Below are positions 32,501 to 45,100 of a DNA stretch of 64,000 nucleotides, one piece after another. Both the position numbers and the translations under genes were made by a program. The DNA is taken from positions 10,974,001-11,038,000 of the forward strand of contig CAJFCV020000004.1 of the NCBI GenBank assembly GCA_904066235.2. The letters are read 5' to 3'. The notes beneath the pieces are model-generated. The model saw nothing but the letters and a program-made list of their open reading frames with translations, was not told the DNA's origin and made no database searches. Origin of the DNA: Bursaphelenchus xylophilus. Its lineage: Eukaryota; Nematoda; Chromadorea; Rhabditida; Aphelenchoididae. Numbering within the stretch: the stretch's first letter is position 1; every line of letters begins with the position of its first letter.

Positions 32501-33867
32501 TACTAAAAACTTCTTTTTTTCCAGGCGCAGCCGCTTATACTGGCGCTGTGACGCACTCGCTATCTATCGCTGTGATTGTCTGTGAAACAACTGGGCAACT
32601 GGGGCCGCTGCTGCCGGTTTTGGTAGGCGAAAAATAAGCTGGTGTAGAAAGTAACGTTAATCCAAACTTTAGATCGCGTTGATGATTGGAAATGCTATCT
32701 CCAGCTTCTTGCAGCCGAGTATTTATGAAGTCATCATCATGTTGAAAAAATACCCGCATTTGGTGGACCTTCCGCCTTCGAGAAAAAGGTAAATTGACAC
32801 TCCCATGCATAATATCATAAACCTCTGTTGTAGTGTCTACACAGTGAAGGTCGAACAAATCATGGTCAGAGACGTCGTATATATCAGTAAAAACACAACT
32901 TACAAAGAACTCCGAGAGCTGCTGATATCCACGCCGCAGTTAAGATCATATCCTTTAGTTACCAATGACGGTAAGATGACAAAAAAAAACTCCAGTTTAC
33001 AATCGTTTTAGGTGAGCGGATTCTGCTCGGTTCAGTGGCTCGTCGCTATTTGAACCTGCTTGTCACGATCCATCTTGGTCATGATCCAGCGCTATACGCC
33101 AAAAAGCGCAGCATGACGAATATTCCAATGCAGATCCGCAATAGCTTTGTTGGTGGGCACTTACTGGGGCATACTTTGTTGTCCAGTAGCCCGTTGCATG
33201 ATGGGAAAGGTAGGGTGACTAAAGTCGACAAAATTTTGCAGAGCTTACCGTAAAAAACACGCCGCTACGTCCCAATAGGTCCGACCCTAATTTCGCAGTT
33301 GTAAGTTTGCTTCAAAAAGTCTATAAACACTTCATCTAGGGTGATAAGGCGTTAATGGAGCATGCCTCAACGCTAGAGCAGCCCATTGACATCGACTCAC
33401 TAGCTATTGACTCAGCACCCTTCCAGCTCGTACTGGGAACAAGCCTCTACAAAGTGCATCAGCTCTTCTCATTGTTGGCCCTGAATCACGCCTATGTCAC
33501 ACACCGAGGGCGATTAGTTGGGGTGGTTGCGCTGCGAGAGGTAACACGGACGCTTCAAATATGTATATCATAAATTTCCTTTCAGCTCCGTCTCGCCTTG
33601 GCTGACATCTACATGAAAGGGGTCACGTTAAACGATGAGTTCGAAGACGACGAAGCGGACAATTACATTCCCGAAATTGATGACGCCGAAGTAATAAGGG
33701 GAGACCAGCCCACATTTGTTCTACCGGAATCCCCGACGTCCGCTCAAGACGATGACGGCTCGGGGATCTCCATCTCCGCTTCGACGGCCAGACGGACAAG
33801 TGGAAGTCAGGAGGATGTGAATTCGGGGAGCGAAACCTCCAAACATGGGCATAACGATACTCCATAA
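29550..33867 (+). CDS. ClC-type chloride channel, first tandem copy, 819 aa
   Basis: Voltage-gated anion channel of the ClC-1/2 branch, homodimeric in the plasma membrane. Exons: 29550-29742, 30873-31267, 31383-31633, 31671-31772, 31854-32103, 32304-32481, 32525-32622, 32673-32788, 32834-32970, 33012-33209, 33242-33300, 33340-33540, 33586-33867. Selectivity motifs are complete: GSGIP (about 109-113), GKEGPFVH (151-158) with the gating Glu, GIFIP (412-416) and the pore Tyr in SIYEV. The position of the exchanger proton Glu is Ser (GIEST, about 215), as expected for a channel. Two CBS domains follow (about 528-590 and 672-735). The tail is acidic and Ser-rich. The ATG at 29550 is the first after an in-frame stop at 29538; the N-terminus is shorter than in vertebrate ClC-2. 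AATAAA at 33929. Confidence 0.93.
29870..30845 (+). repeat. Minisatellite with nested foldback in ClC copy 1, intron 1
   Basis: Degenerate units of about 30-40 bp around GGGAGAGTTCAGAAAAGGGG plus ACTGTTCACC fill 29870-30190 and 30645-30845. Between them an inverted repeat (arms 30180-30300 and 30525-30650, CCTCACCAAATGGCAAGTGT and complement) interrupts the array. This accounts for the 1.13-kb intron; the equivalent intron of the next gene is 32 bp. Confidence 0.75.
32130..32284. mobile_element. SQ-family MITE (ClC copy 1, intron 5)
   Basis: TAGTTTGTCGGGGAAATAAT to ATTATTTTCCTGACAGACTT, 155 bp. Confidence 0.8.
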
Positions 33868-33928
33868 CCCAGGAGAACACACTATTTATTTTCCCAGTTC
33901 ATAGTATAAATCCCGGTTTAAAAAATAT

Positions 33929-33934
33929 AATAAA
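33929..33934 (+). promoter_or_regulatory. AATAAA poly(A) signal of ClC copy 1
   Basis: A canonical hexamer 62 bp after the stop codon. Confidence 0.7.
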
Positions 33935-33961
33935 GTAATACCGACCTTTATATCAACAATA

Positions 33962-34821
33962 CAGGGTGTCCAGAGAAATGTGCCGGAAAGTTTTTGTCGA
34001 TTTCTTGGCGCTCAATCAAGATATCCGTAAAATTCTTTTTGCAGGATAAAGAAGAATTTGGACGGTTTTTTGTCCGAAAGAATCATTTTTTCCGCCAGCG
34101 CGGAAAGTAGTGTATTCGGCGGAGACTTTTGATAGCTTTTTTGGCATCACACCAATTTTAAACGCTTTATTATGATGCTGAAACTTCCGGAAAGTCTTCA
34201 AATTTTTGACGCAATAAATCACGCAGACAGGGACATCGCAATGCGATCCCCTATAGCGACTGCACGGTGCAGCCTGTCGCTGCAACACCGATAAAGTTCG
34301 AATGCACCGTGCGGAGGTTTGAAACAGCAAGGCAAAAGGAAATTTGAACAAAAAATATTTTGTTGTTTTCTGGTGCACCAAGCGGTTTTCCGATGGCTTA
34401 GCTTCTGCCAAATCTTGGTGACAAAATTTTCGAAGGCATACGAAGCCAGCAGGATGTTCTAGCCAGGCCATAAAAATTGTGTTGGACCATGTCTTGTCCG
34501 CAGCTGAGTCATGGCCTCCGCCGATTCGGCGAGCGTCCGCCATACCTTTGCCGAACGCTTGGTAAACATGAAAATATGCAAATATCTTTGTTTCAACCAT
34601 CAAAGTTCATAATAAAGCGTTTAAAGTTGGTGCGATGATCAAAAAAGCGATCAAAAGTCTCCGCCGAATACACTGCCTTCCGCGCTGGGGGAGAAAATGA
34701 TTCTTGTGCACAAAAAACCGCCCATATTCTTCTTTATCCTGCAAAAAGAATTTTTCGGATATCTTGATTGAGCGCCAAGAAATCGACAAAAACTTTCCGG
34801 CACATTTCTCTGGACACCCTG
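33962..34821. mobile_element. TA-flanked DNA transposon, 860 bp, non-coding
   Basis: Tips CAGGGTGTCCAGAGAAATGT and its complement, with TA on both sides. The terminal inverted arms extend about 200 bp (GATTTCTTGGCGCTCAATCA mirrored). No transposase is recognised in the interior. Tc1/mariner-like by its tips and TA. It abuts a damaged SQ MITE starting at 34825. Confidence 0.8.
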
Positions 34822-34824
34822 TAC

Positions 34825-34915
34825 TATCAGTCTTTCGGGAAGATAATGAGGACTCTGTCGCATAAAAAATCGCATTGCCGCAGGGAACAGGAGCTGTGTC
34901 GCTGCCGAATTAATA
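34825..34915. mobile_element. Truncated SQ-family MITE
   Basis: TATCAGTCTTTCGGGAAGAT begins the left arm; the right arm is missing. From 34916 to 35360 I see no gene with support. Confidence 0.65.
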
Positions 34916-35360
34916 ACTGAAGACATATAATTTTATAAGACAATAGTCCGCTTCACTGCCAAAAAAACCACATTTTCTCCTTCGATTTGAACGAAATTTT
35001 GTTTGCTCAGTCGTCAACTCGCCTTTTTATCAATCATCTTTCAACGTTCAAAGTTGAAGTGTTGTAAACTGTGAACGTTCAAGACGAAAAATCAAAACTG
35101 AGTCAGCTGAACAAAGAGGCTTGCCTTGAAGCGAAACTTATCAATCAAAACAAATTAAAATCACTTTATCGCTGCATGCGGACTGGCCGTCTTCAGGTTG
35201 TATTTCGTTTTGTTGACATTACGTACAGTTGGCTAACAGTTATTTGTCTTCCGGACTTCAAATATGGAAAAGACGGAAGGATCAGAGATGTTGGCCAATT
35301 CAGGGGGTTATGAGAAGCAAAGAGACGTTATGGAGAGGTAAAGAATTTATGTTGATAATA

Positions 35361-35487
35361 CAGGGTGATTCCAAAAATGTGGAGTTAAATAATTGCTCAT
35401 TTCTGGACCGTGGGTCATCAGAGAAGCTCAATAACATCAGTCTCCGACAGACTAAAACCTTTCTCCACATTTCTTGAAACACCCTAA
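35361..35487. mobile_element. Small MITE with CAGGGTGATTCC tips
   Basis: CAGGGTGATTCCAAAAATGT at the left is mirrored by ACATTTCTTGAAACACCCT at the right, about 126 bp, 65 bp upstream of the ClC copy 2 start codon. Confidence 0.7.
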
Positions 35488-35551
35488 TAGCCTGTAGATT
35501 GCTATATAACAAGCCTATAGATAGGTATACAGCAACTCTTATAGTACTAGC

Positions 35552-38500
35552 ATGCTCAGCGACCATGATCCAGACAATGAAACGTTTTTCCGACGACACC
35601 GAAGTAACTTAATCCATTTTCTGGTGGAGGACTGGTTTATCTCGGCGATGCTCGGCATAATCACTGCCATTTTGTCCATACTGGTGGACATTGGATACGA
35701 ATACCTTAATCACTGTACGCAATACTCGCGTTATCCCATCTTTTAGCAAAAGTAATCATCTATGACCTCGCGATGGACATCAGTTACATTGTTGGCTATG
35801 GCGCGTGGAGTTTGTACACAATGTCGCTAGTTTTGTGTGCTGCCATGATGTGCAAATATATTTCGAGACAAGCCATTGGAAGCGGCATACCCGAGGTGAA
35901 AGTGATCATGAATGGATTCATGCTTCAAAATTACTTGACGTTCAAGACGTTGATGACCAAGATCTTCGGATTAACATTGACGTTGGGAAGTGGACTACCG
36001 CTCGGGAAAGAAGGGCCATTTGTGCACATGGGCGCAATTGTTGCCACACTGCTCAGCAAAGCTACAAAAAGATTCCATCAAAACGCGTTCTACACAAATG
36101 AAGGGAGAGACGCCGAAATATTGTCAAGAGGCTGTGCTGTCGTGAGTGATGTTCTACTAAAATTCACCAGCGAAGTGCTCCGCGTGCGACGCTAAGATTT
36201 TGATGAAACTTTTTTCTCTCTCAGCGCTCTCGCCTTTCGCGCTTTCCATCGGCCGAAAATGTCGTTGAATATCTCGGCTGCAACTTCAAAGCGCGAGCTG
36301 AAACCTTCAAAAATTGATGTGCCCCTAATTCCGACTTGTGTGCAAAATTTTAACGAAACCTGAGCGTCGAACATTGAGCACTTCCCTTGTCAATAGCGTT
36401 TCTTTAGGGAATAGCCTGCACATTCTCTGCTCCAGCTGGCGCTGTCATGTATGCCATTGAATGCACCCATAAATACTTTGCTGTGACTTCGTATTGGCGA
36501 TCCTTCTTTGCGGCGACATGTGCAGCGTTGCTTTTCCGTTTCGCAAATGGGGTTATCATTCCTCCAAATATGAGCGGATGCATCGTAGCCTATTATCAAA
36601 CAAGCTTCCCGAATGAAGTGTTCGTGGTCGAAGAGGTTCCGGTCTTTGCGTTGATTGGGTAAGCATACAGACGAAAACTAGTGTAAACCATTTTTAGCCT
36701 GTTATGTGGCCTTCTTGGAGCAGCGTTCATCCTGCTTCACAAAACAGTGCATAAATTTGTTCATACAAACAAGTACTTCCAAAAGTGCTTCGGAACTGAG
36801 TAAGCATGTCATAAAGGACGCACATAATTTGGATTTTCAGTAAATTTGCATTTACCATCTTTGTCGCGTTTGTGGTTGCCTTCATAACATTTCCCGGCGG
36901 AATGGGAAAGTACGTCCACGGAAGATATACCTTTCATGAATCCCTCAGTGATCTCATCAGCAACTGCACTTGGAGTTTGTACGGGACGAACAACACACGG
37001 GCATGTGGACACGACTTGGTTTATAGGTGGAGCACGGATAAAACCCTACCATCTCCGGATTTCTTCCCAACTTTAGTAGGGTATTTAATGGTGATTGTAA
37101 GTTTCAATCGTTTGAAAAAACTTCCATCTCGTCAATAGTTTCTCACCGTTCCATTTTGCTTGACGTTGGCCGTTCCTAATGGAATTTTCATCCCTGCTTT
37201 CGTGTTGGGAGCCTGTGGCGGAAGAATTATCGGTGAAATTATGGTTCTCCTGTTTCCTGAAGGGATGCGAGGTCCAGGTGGCCCGCAGATATACCCCGGG
37301 TTATATGCGGTAGTTGGTAAGCAAAATATATTGAGAATACGCTTCACTTCAAGGTGCTGCGGCATACACTGGTGCTGTAACACACTCTTTATCGATTGCG
37401 GTAATTGTTTGCGAAACGACTGGACAGTTAAGCCCGCTATTACCAGTGCTGGTAAGTAGATAACGCCGCAATAATCTGTCTTGCTTTCCAGATAGCTTTG
37501 ATGATAGCGAATGCAGTGGCCAGCTTCCTACAACCGAATATTTACGAAAGCATAATCATTTTGAAGAAATACCCTCATCTGGCAGAGTTACCGCCATCCA
37601 GAATAAGGTAATTATCAATCAATGCCTCTGTCAAAAAATTGCAGTGTACACACCCTAAAAGTTGAACAAATAATGGTAAAAGACATTGTTTATATCCACA
37701 CAGGCATGACGTATCGCGAACTTCGAGAGATGTTGATTTCAACCCCGCAACTAAGATCATATCCACTGGTAAACAATGACGGTATGTCGTCAGATCCAGC
37801 AAAAACAGCTGATTTTTTAGATGACCGAATCCTTCTCGGGTCAGTCTCAAGAAAGTATCTAAACTTCATGCTAACCGTAAAAATAGGGGCCGACCCAACC
37901 CTATTGAAGAAAAGGCTGCTCAAGAGAAGCTCGTGCGGCAATATGTACAGTAACAATCTACTTTTGCAGAACATAACAACTGGATCCACTTTGCTTTCAA
38001 GTAGTCCCCTTCACGAGGCTAGACGTAAGCTTTATGTAACTCGAAACTTATTCGATTTTCCAGGTCAGAGTGTGAAGCACACCTTATACAGGTCACACAA
38101 GAGCAAGGACCTTGATTGCCTGGGAGTAAGTCGGCCAAAGTGATATGAATACATTTCGCACAGCTCAACAGCACCTGCGATCCCTACGAGAATCTAGAAA
38201 AGACAATCGACGTTAATTCGCTAGCCATCGATTCGGCACCGTTTCAATTAGTCCTTGGCACAAGCCTCTACAAAGTCCATACATTATTCTCTCTGCTCGG
38301 CCTCAATCATGCGTACGTCACAAACAGGGGTCGGTTGGTTGGCGTTGTGGCGTTACGAGAGGTAATGGAAAGTGCGAGACAGGGTCTAGTAGCCAAAAGT
38401 ACTTTTTATTGCGTCGGGGAAACATTACAAATACAACCAATTACGTACCTCCCTCTCTGACAAAACGCTATATTTGTCAGGGAAGGAGGTATTTAGTAAT

Positions 38501-38733
38501 ATTCGGCATGCCTCGCGGATGCAATCAGAAGAACACCAAACCACTAGGTCCTGAATGAAATCAATAAATTTCAGTTACGTCTGGCCCTAGCTGACATCTA
38601 CGTGAAGGGAGCAGTACCCTTGGATTGCTCCTCCAGCTCGATTAATCGCATCAATAACCATGTAGAGGACACAGATGACGCCGAAATTATGCGACCAACA
38701 GAAGGCTCTGCTGAAATTGAAAATACCTGCTAA
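35552..38733 (+). CDS. ClC-type chloride channel, second tandem copy, 772 aa
   Basis: Same family and cell location as the gene at 29550-33867. Exons: 35552-35714, 35747-36141, 36408-36658, 36698-36799, 36841-37096, 37139-37316, 37354-37451, 37492-37607, 37645-37781, 37821-38024, 38064-38125, 38164-38361, 38575-38733. Thirteen exons with the same phases as the neighbour, several of identical length (395, 251, 102, 178, 98, 116 and 137 nt), prove a tandem duplication. GSGIP, GKEGPFVH, GIFIP and the pore Tyr (NIYES) are kept; the exchanger Glu position is Cys (AIECT). Both CBS domains are present. The linker between them and the C-tail are the most diverged parts, and the tail is about 40 residues shorter. 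AATAAA at 38821. Confidence 0.93.
36171..36392. mobile_element. Family C element, short form (ClC copy 2, intron 2)
   Basis: GAAGTGCTCCGCGTGCGACG to CGTCGAACATTGAGCACTTC, about 220 bp; the middle is deleted compared with 6511-6955. It makes this intron 266 bp where most others are about 40. Confidence 0.7.
38385..38556. repeat. Palindromic element in ClC copy 2, intron 12
   Basis: Inner arms ACCTCCCTCTCTGACAAAAC and complement GTCAGGGAAGGAGGT, with outer tips GGGTCTAGTAG and CCACTAGGTCC. The layout recalls family B (a central ...CCTCCCTCTCC... hairpin), but the sequence differs. Confidence 0.55.
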
Positions 38734-38820
38734 CTACCCCATTCAAAATTCGATTAGCGATCAAGACTAGCTAATTTACCATGCTGGCATAAAAATGCGT
38801 TGTATAAATCCTCATTTCAA

Positions 38821-38826
38821 AATAAA
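38821..38826 (+). promoter_or_regulatory. AATAAA poly(A) signal of ClC copy 2
   Basis: A canonical hexamer 88 bp after the stop codon. The convergent DCAF1 gene ends only 325 bp further on. Confidence 0.65.
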
Positions 38827-39150
38827 TATTAAACAGTCATAAAATTAACAAAATCCTGTTTGGATCTATCTTTATTTATTCAACAATAACAACTGGGATA
38901 TAACAAGGTAACAAAACATCGATTCGACATTTTCACGAATATAATTTCTTGTGAACAACAACTTTTCAAAAACATAACAAGAGTTTTTTATGAAGCAACA
39001 AAGATTCAGATAGAATCGATTTTAAACAAACGTTTCTCTCCAAAAAATCAGCTCAAAAAGTATAATATTGTCCAAGAAGACAAATGAGAAGACGGAAAAA
39101 ATGGGGTTTAGCCAGTTTATGTTAGAAAAAACCAAATGTGAGCAACGATT

Positions 39151-42100
39151 TTAGACATCTTCCTCATCTGAATTTGGATTAAAGTCTGAGTCGTATTCCG
39201 AATCATCGTCTGGGTCCGGCCCTTCCCCATCCTCTTCATCGAGCGGGCCTTCGTCCTCCTCATCGCTTTGGTAGTCTTCGAAACCGGGTTGTTGGGCCAG
39301 ATCTTCGAGCATTTCCTGGATTCCATCCTCCGTGTCATCGCTGATGCTGTCCTCCTGATCATCGTCGCTGCTGTCCGTGCTGGCGCTCGAATTGTCCGAA
39401 TCGAAGGTTCCATTCGATGATGGGAAGATGCCATCCACATCATCGTCATCATCATCGTTATTATCGTCGTCATCGTCTTCGTTTCCATCTTCGCCGGTCG
39501 CGAACTCCACCGGCTTTCCGATCTCGTAGATTCGACAAATCGACGGCTCTTCGCTTGTCCTCGACTTCTCGATGGTGCAGATGTGTCGGTCAGCGTGATC
39601 GACGGCGAATCCGGCAATGTCGCGTTTCGTGTCGACGGTGGTTACAACATGGTAATCGAACGAGTCGATGACCCTGAAATTGGACTCATATGCCGAGAAG
39701 AATTGATCATCGCGGACCGGTTGCTCCTTCGCCGTCACGCTGAAGATGATATCACCGGTGTTGTTGAAGAAATAGTCGCATGCATCCAGGGCAACCACAT
39801 GTTTCAGAAGGCCGTTGGTTCGAATGTCCCAGACCGAGCCCGAGATGATGACTTCATTCCCGTTCGGATGGAACTTCCCGCAATATTCGTTGGAGAACTT
39901 GTCAAACTTGTGGACAATTTCGTTTCGGCCGTTCGTGCGCACATCCCACAAAATTCCGTCGTTCAGGGCGAGGGTGTCGGTGTGGTTGAAGCAGGCCTTG
40001 TTCCGCAGCAGGCCTTGGTAACGATTGGCGGCTTCGGCGTTGTAGAGGGTGTTGATCAGCTCGCCAGTGTTCGTGTCGTATATCTGAAATGATGACGTTC
40101 ACAATTTTGAAGCCAACAAAATCAGTAACAAAACCAAAAAAAAAAATCAAGGGAAATGTCCCAAGTGCGACGCTCAGATTTCGCTAAATTTTGAGCAAAC
40201 CTGAATTGAACGCATGAATTAAAAAAAATTTTTTGCCAACTTACTACTTGAAAATTTCGACCGTCTCTGCAAAGCGCGATCTAGGAAATCTTGCATTTTT
40301 CTTCAAAGAAATTTATCTAGCACTGTAAAACCACATCACAATCTGAGCGCCACATTTCAAACCCTTTCCTTGTAAACGCCCCCCAAAAAGTTCCAACAAC
40401 TCACATTAGCCGTATACATCTGCGTTCCAATGATTTTATCATTCGAAGTGTAGCCGAAGCTCATGTCCATATCATCCGCGAACGTGTGCAGTACGTCTTG
40501 AGTGTCGCCGGTTCTCCACAACGCCGACAATGGGGGGACATACACCGAGGAGGTCAGAAGCAAGGTTCCGTCCTTCGAATGTTGCACCGACGTGATGAAG
40601 GTGTTGTGGCATGAGGTGCTGGACTCGGAGCGCCCGGTCACCAGGCTCATCCAATGCACGTCGCCCGAGTAGGTGCCCAAGTGGATGAAGCTGTCGTCGT
40701 AGGAGAAGGCGCACGCGGTCAACGTCTCGCCCTCCATGTCGAACAGGTCCACGGGGCAGTAGTGGGAGAAGGCGAAGTTGCGGTTGGCGCGGTTGAACAT
40801 GGTGTGGGAGTGGCGGTAGGGCATGGACTGGGAGTGGAAGTAGCGGTCCACAATGTTGATGGGGGCGCGGAAAAGGTCGCGGGGCTTCGGGCACCGATGA
40901 GGACTAAAAAAAAGCAAAGAAAAAAATTAAAATCAGCGTCCTCCACTACTTATAGGCATATAAAAACTAACTACAAAAAACTCACTAATAAAACGAAAAT
41001 GGAGGACAAGTGACGACAGGTTGTTCGCAGTGAGCGTGCTGATTTCGAAAGTATTCCGTGACAATATCCGTCAAGGCCTTGTGTGGCTTCAACGGGACTT
41101 GTTTTTCAGTCATCGAGATGGCGTTTTCCATGTGCCGGTTCGAGAACGGGAGGGATTGTTGGGCCAGGAGAGACGACTTGTTGTGGGAGAAGCGTCGATT
41201 TGGGACCGACTGGTTGGCTGGGGTCGAGGGGGCGCCAAATTTGGAGACGACTTCTGAAATTTGGAAATTCATCAGTAAAAAAATTTTTTAATTTTTTTTT
41301 TATTTCGATATTTCACTTTCGTATTTTACCAACAAAACTTACTCCATTTCAGGTCATTTTCCACCGGGGTTCCGCGATTTTCTACAAAATAAAAAAATTA
41401 TTTCAAATTAATCAAAAATAAACAAAAAATGATCTAAAAACCATCATGTCTCCCTTACTCTGCTTAGTTTTCTGGCTCAAACTTTTCCTCGACGGTTTTG
41501 CGGGGGTGGAGCATTTCGGTGACGCTTCTGACCTTGTGGTCAGCTCATCCGAGAATGGCAAAGATGGCACTGATTTCAGAGTGTCATCAGTTGGCGAGTT
41601 CGGTGATTCAAAAATGCTCTTCATGGGCTCTTTATTCTCCAGGCCGGCTAATCGGCGGGGCTGAAATTCATGACGTGATCTGTGAAGTTTCGGCATCATT
41701 TTTTATCAAATTTATCATGTGCCGAAAATCTTTTTTATTAGGAAAAGATAAGCCTCCGGATGTACTTTTCTTGGGATTTTCTGTGTCGTAAATTACAAAA
41801 ACCGCAGGGAAAACGTCTGGAACATAATCCGTAAGGCAAATTAAGAACTTTACGATCGCTCTGCAGCTGCAAAAAAGAATTTTTTCATCCTCTAAAATCT
41901 ACAAATTCCAGTAAAAATCTCATGTCCAATACTACATTTTTTTCTTCCCAAACTCCTCACTCACCTTAACCAAGCTTTTGGGGGTGGCCGCCGTGAACGC
42001 CGGCTCCAATCCCGCTTCGATTTGGAGCATTTGGGCTGATTGTTCGAATCCAGTCTGCATCAGATAGTCATGTATCAGTTGTTGAAGGCCAGTTTGTTCA

Positions 42101-45100
42101 AAATCGATTTTCGTTTGCTTGATCACCTTGGCTTTGACCATTTTCTCGTAGGTCAAGTCTTCTGCTGCTCCATCGAAATCGGTCTGATGTACTCGGCGGA
42201 TCAGCTGGCGCGCTTCTTTCACGAAGTCGGCGTGTTCGGAGGCTCGATCTTGAAGAACGGGGCCTCGAGTTAGGGCTGAAAACAGCAAAGGTTACAACTG
42301 AGATCCCTGTAAAGCGATGGACAGGCAGTGGTCAAAAGCGCTTTCCGTTGCCTCTGGGAAGCATTCCGAATGTCTCCAAATACCTCCCCTTTGTGATTGA
42401 AAACAGCATTCTTCCGAAGGGAGAGCGAAAAAGTTGTCCTTTTGGAAAGAAATGAGAGGAAAGCGTTTGGGAATTACTAACTTTCCCTCTCTTTTCTTCT
42501 CAAAATGGCAACTTTCTCGCTCTCTCTTCAAAAGAATTCTGTTTTCAATCACAAAGGGGAGGTATTTGGAGACATTCGGAATGCTTCCCAGAGGCAACGG
42601 AAAACGCTTTTGGCCATTTTAATCCAGTGTAATGAAGTTTCAGAATTATCAAACCAAAAATTTCTTTCATCCCGTTCATCCCAACATCATCTTTCAGATT
42701 AATAAACCTAACTTACAAGCCAATTCATTATCCGCGATCAACGGGAGTTTGCTCAAAATCTGTCTGATCTTCTCCGATCTGGCCAGTCCATTCAAAGCCC
42801 GGCATGCAACTACGTGAATTGCGTCGGCGTCCGTGAACGGTTCGTCGATTTGAACATAGTGGATCAAAGTCTACAATTGTGAGATTAGCCGCCAAAACTG
42901 ACAAGACAATAACCTTCCCCGAATTAAGGCCAGATCTCTGAAATAATAGCCCAACGGTCGAGGCAATTATCGCGTTTCATCCGGCGTTCTGTTCAGTTTG
43001 CGAAACAAACCCGCTCCCCTTTAAAAGTGCTAATCTCACGTCCCTTATACAATTAGTCAATCGGGGTTTCTTCGACGAATACATTATCTCTTCGTACCTT
43101 TGGGATAATACTCTTTCTGCATGCACTATTCCCTTTGTCTGGAGGTTCAAGACAAGGGGATAGTGTGACATGTAATCGATAGGACCTTGCGTTCTTGGGG
43201 TTTCGAACTTTTCTTTGCAACATAAATCTAGCATACATTTATGCTCTTACATTCCAAGGGGAAGTGCTCGACGTGTAAGGCTGAGATTTTGATAATGATT
43301 GGCGTAAATTTTTATCATGTTTTACATCATACAGTAGGGGACCTGATCCAGTGGCAAAGAACGTACCATTTTGCATCTGGGAAGTATCAAAAAATGTGGC
43401 AAAACGCCTACCTCTCCAAGTGAAAAAACTCAGGTTTCAAAAGTGCGCCCGCTCTTTTTCTGAAGCAGAGGGCGCGCCTTTCAAAACGAAGTTTTTTCAC
43501 TTGGAGAGGGAAGCATTTTGCCACATTTTTGATACTTTCCGGATGCAAAATGGTACGTTCTTTGCCACTGGATCAAGTCCTCCACTGTAATTTTTTCATT
43601 GCAGAAACAACAGGGATTTTGAGGTCGAAAGACTTAAAAATCCGAAAGTTTCTCTTGGCTCTCTTCAAAGTAAAACACTATTTTCGAGCAGAAAAGGGAT
43701 GCAAAAGGATGCATTTGAATACTTTTCATCTTTCCCATGACAGTACGCTCCATACCACCTCGGTTTTTTTTCAATCCCATTTGGGTTGTAAATTCCGTTA
43801 TGGCTCATTTTTTATTCATTAGTATGACGTTTCCGGGAAGATTAAGCCGCCGATTTGCATAAATCGTCAGCCAAATCTTCTCCATGCCAACGTTTCGCCG
43901 AAATTACCAATTTTCTTTGAGGTGCTAATTCGGATACCTCCAAAATAACACCTCCACATTCTCAAGTATTAAGGGAACTCTTGTTTACATTTTCGGTATT
44001 ACTTTACGTTAACGTTATCCGCGAGCGGTGGTGCGGCTTACTTTCCATCCCACGTCTTTGGAATCGGGGAAAATGTAATCTCGACGGGTTTAATATTTAA
44101 TTACATTTGATTGCGACGTTTCGATGTTTACAAAATGTAGAAGACTTTTCCACTGTACGTAAAGTCCTAATCAATGTGTTAATTGGATTCTAAATTGGAG
44201 ATTATTAGTCCAATTATCATCCCATAAAGCCGGGACGAATAAAGATATTTGTTTTCAAAATGTGTAAACATCGTTTTCCATACTTTTAGTGGGATTAGTG
44301 CCCATACCACATGTTCTTCGTATCGCGCTACCCATTGGATATTTCGGGATAGACTAATAAATTAACTTCCGATCTGTCAATTAGAAGGCCCAATTTTTGT
44401 GATTTACTCCTGATTAAAATTTAATTTACAGCTGATGAGAAAAAGTCAGATTTGATCTTCCTAATCGTGAGAAGATAACGTTAAATTAACAAGCAAGGGG
44501 CTTGAGATGCGCTCTAATTTTTTTGAAATTTCTCTTAAATTGGAGCCTATCCACATGGTAATTTCTAAATTTTTAGCTTATGCTTTTCACATTTTCCCTT
44601 GCAGGCGCGGAATATTCAGCGATTTTTTTATCACTTTACATACTCTATTTACAAAACAGAGTATGTAAAATAGCAAAAGAAACCTTAAAATCCTAGCGGG
44701 TTTTGCAAAGCGCGAGCAAAACATTTCTTTATCAAAATTTTAGTCCTTTATTTGCTCCCCCACCACGTGCCTCCGAACTATGACACTAAGAAAAACGCAA
44801 AACAAACAGCCTCTGCAATGATACCCAAAAAAACTTAATTGCATTTCTGTCGTATTCTGCTCTCTGTGCTTACTATTTTTGCTCTCCCCGAATAATACTT
44901 CACTTCTTGAACCTTTGAACAGATGCCCGTAACGTTCTCTGTTCCATTAGCTACATCTTACAGTTTTCCGCAAACGCCCTCCGTGGATATAATTTCCCAA
45001 TTTAGTGCATTAAAAATTTTGCAGGTTATTTTGGGGGTCTTTGTTTCAAAAATACTTTTGAGCTTCGAATTATAGTTGTTGTAGGTGTAAAAGTGCCGCC

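Noticed and set aside
35071..35313. 80-codon gene between the two ClC genes
   Set aside because: No domain recognised and no ClC-like sequence; it could be chance in AT-rich DNA.
39417..40092. Plus-strand frames opposite the DCAF1 tail
   Set aside because: They are complements of the Asp/Glu-rich codons (GAT/GAC/GAG), giving His/Arg/Ser-rich shadows.
40472..41013. Overlapping Pro/His- or Val/Gly-rich frames
   Set aside because: Shadows of the DCAF1 WD exon at 40405-40903.
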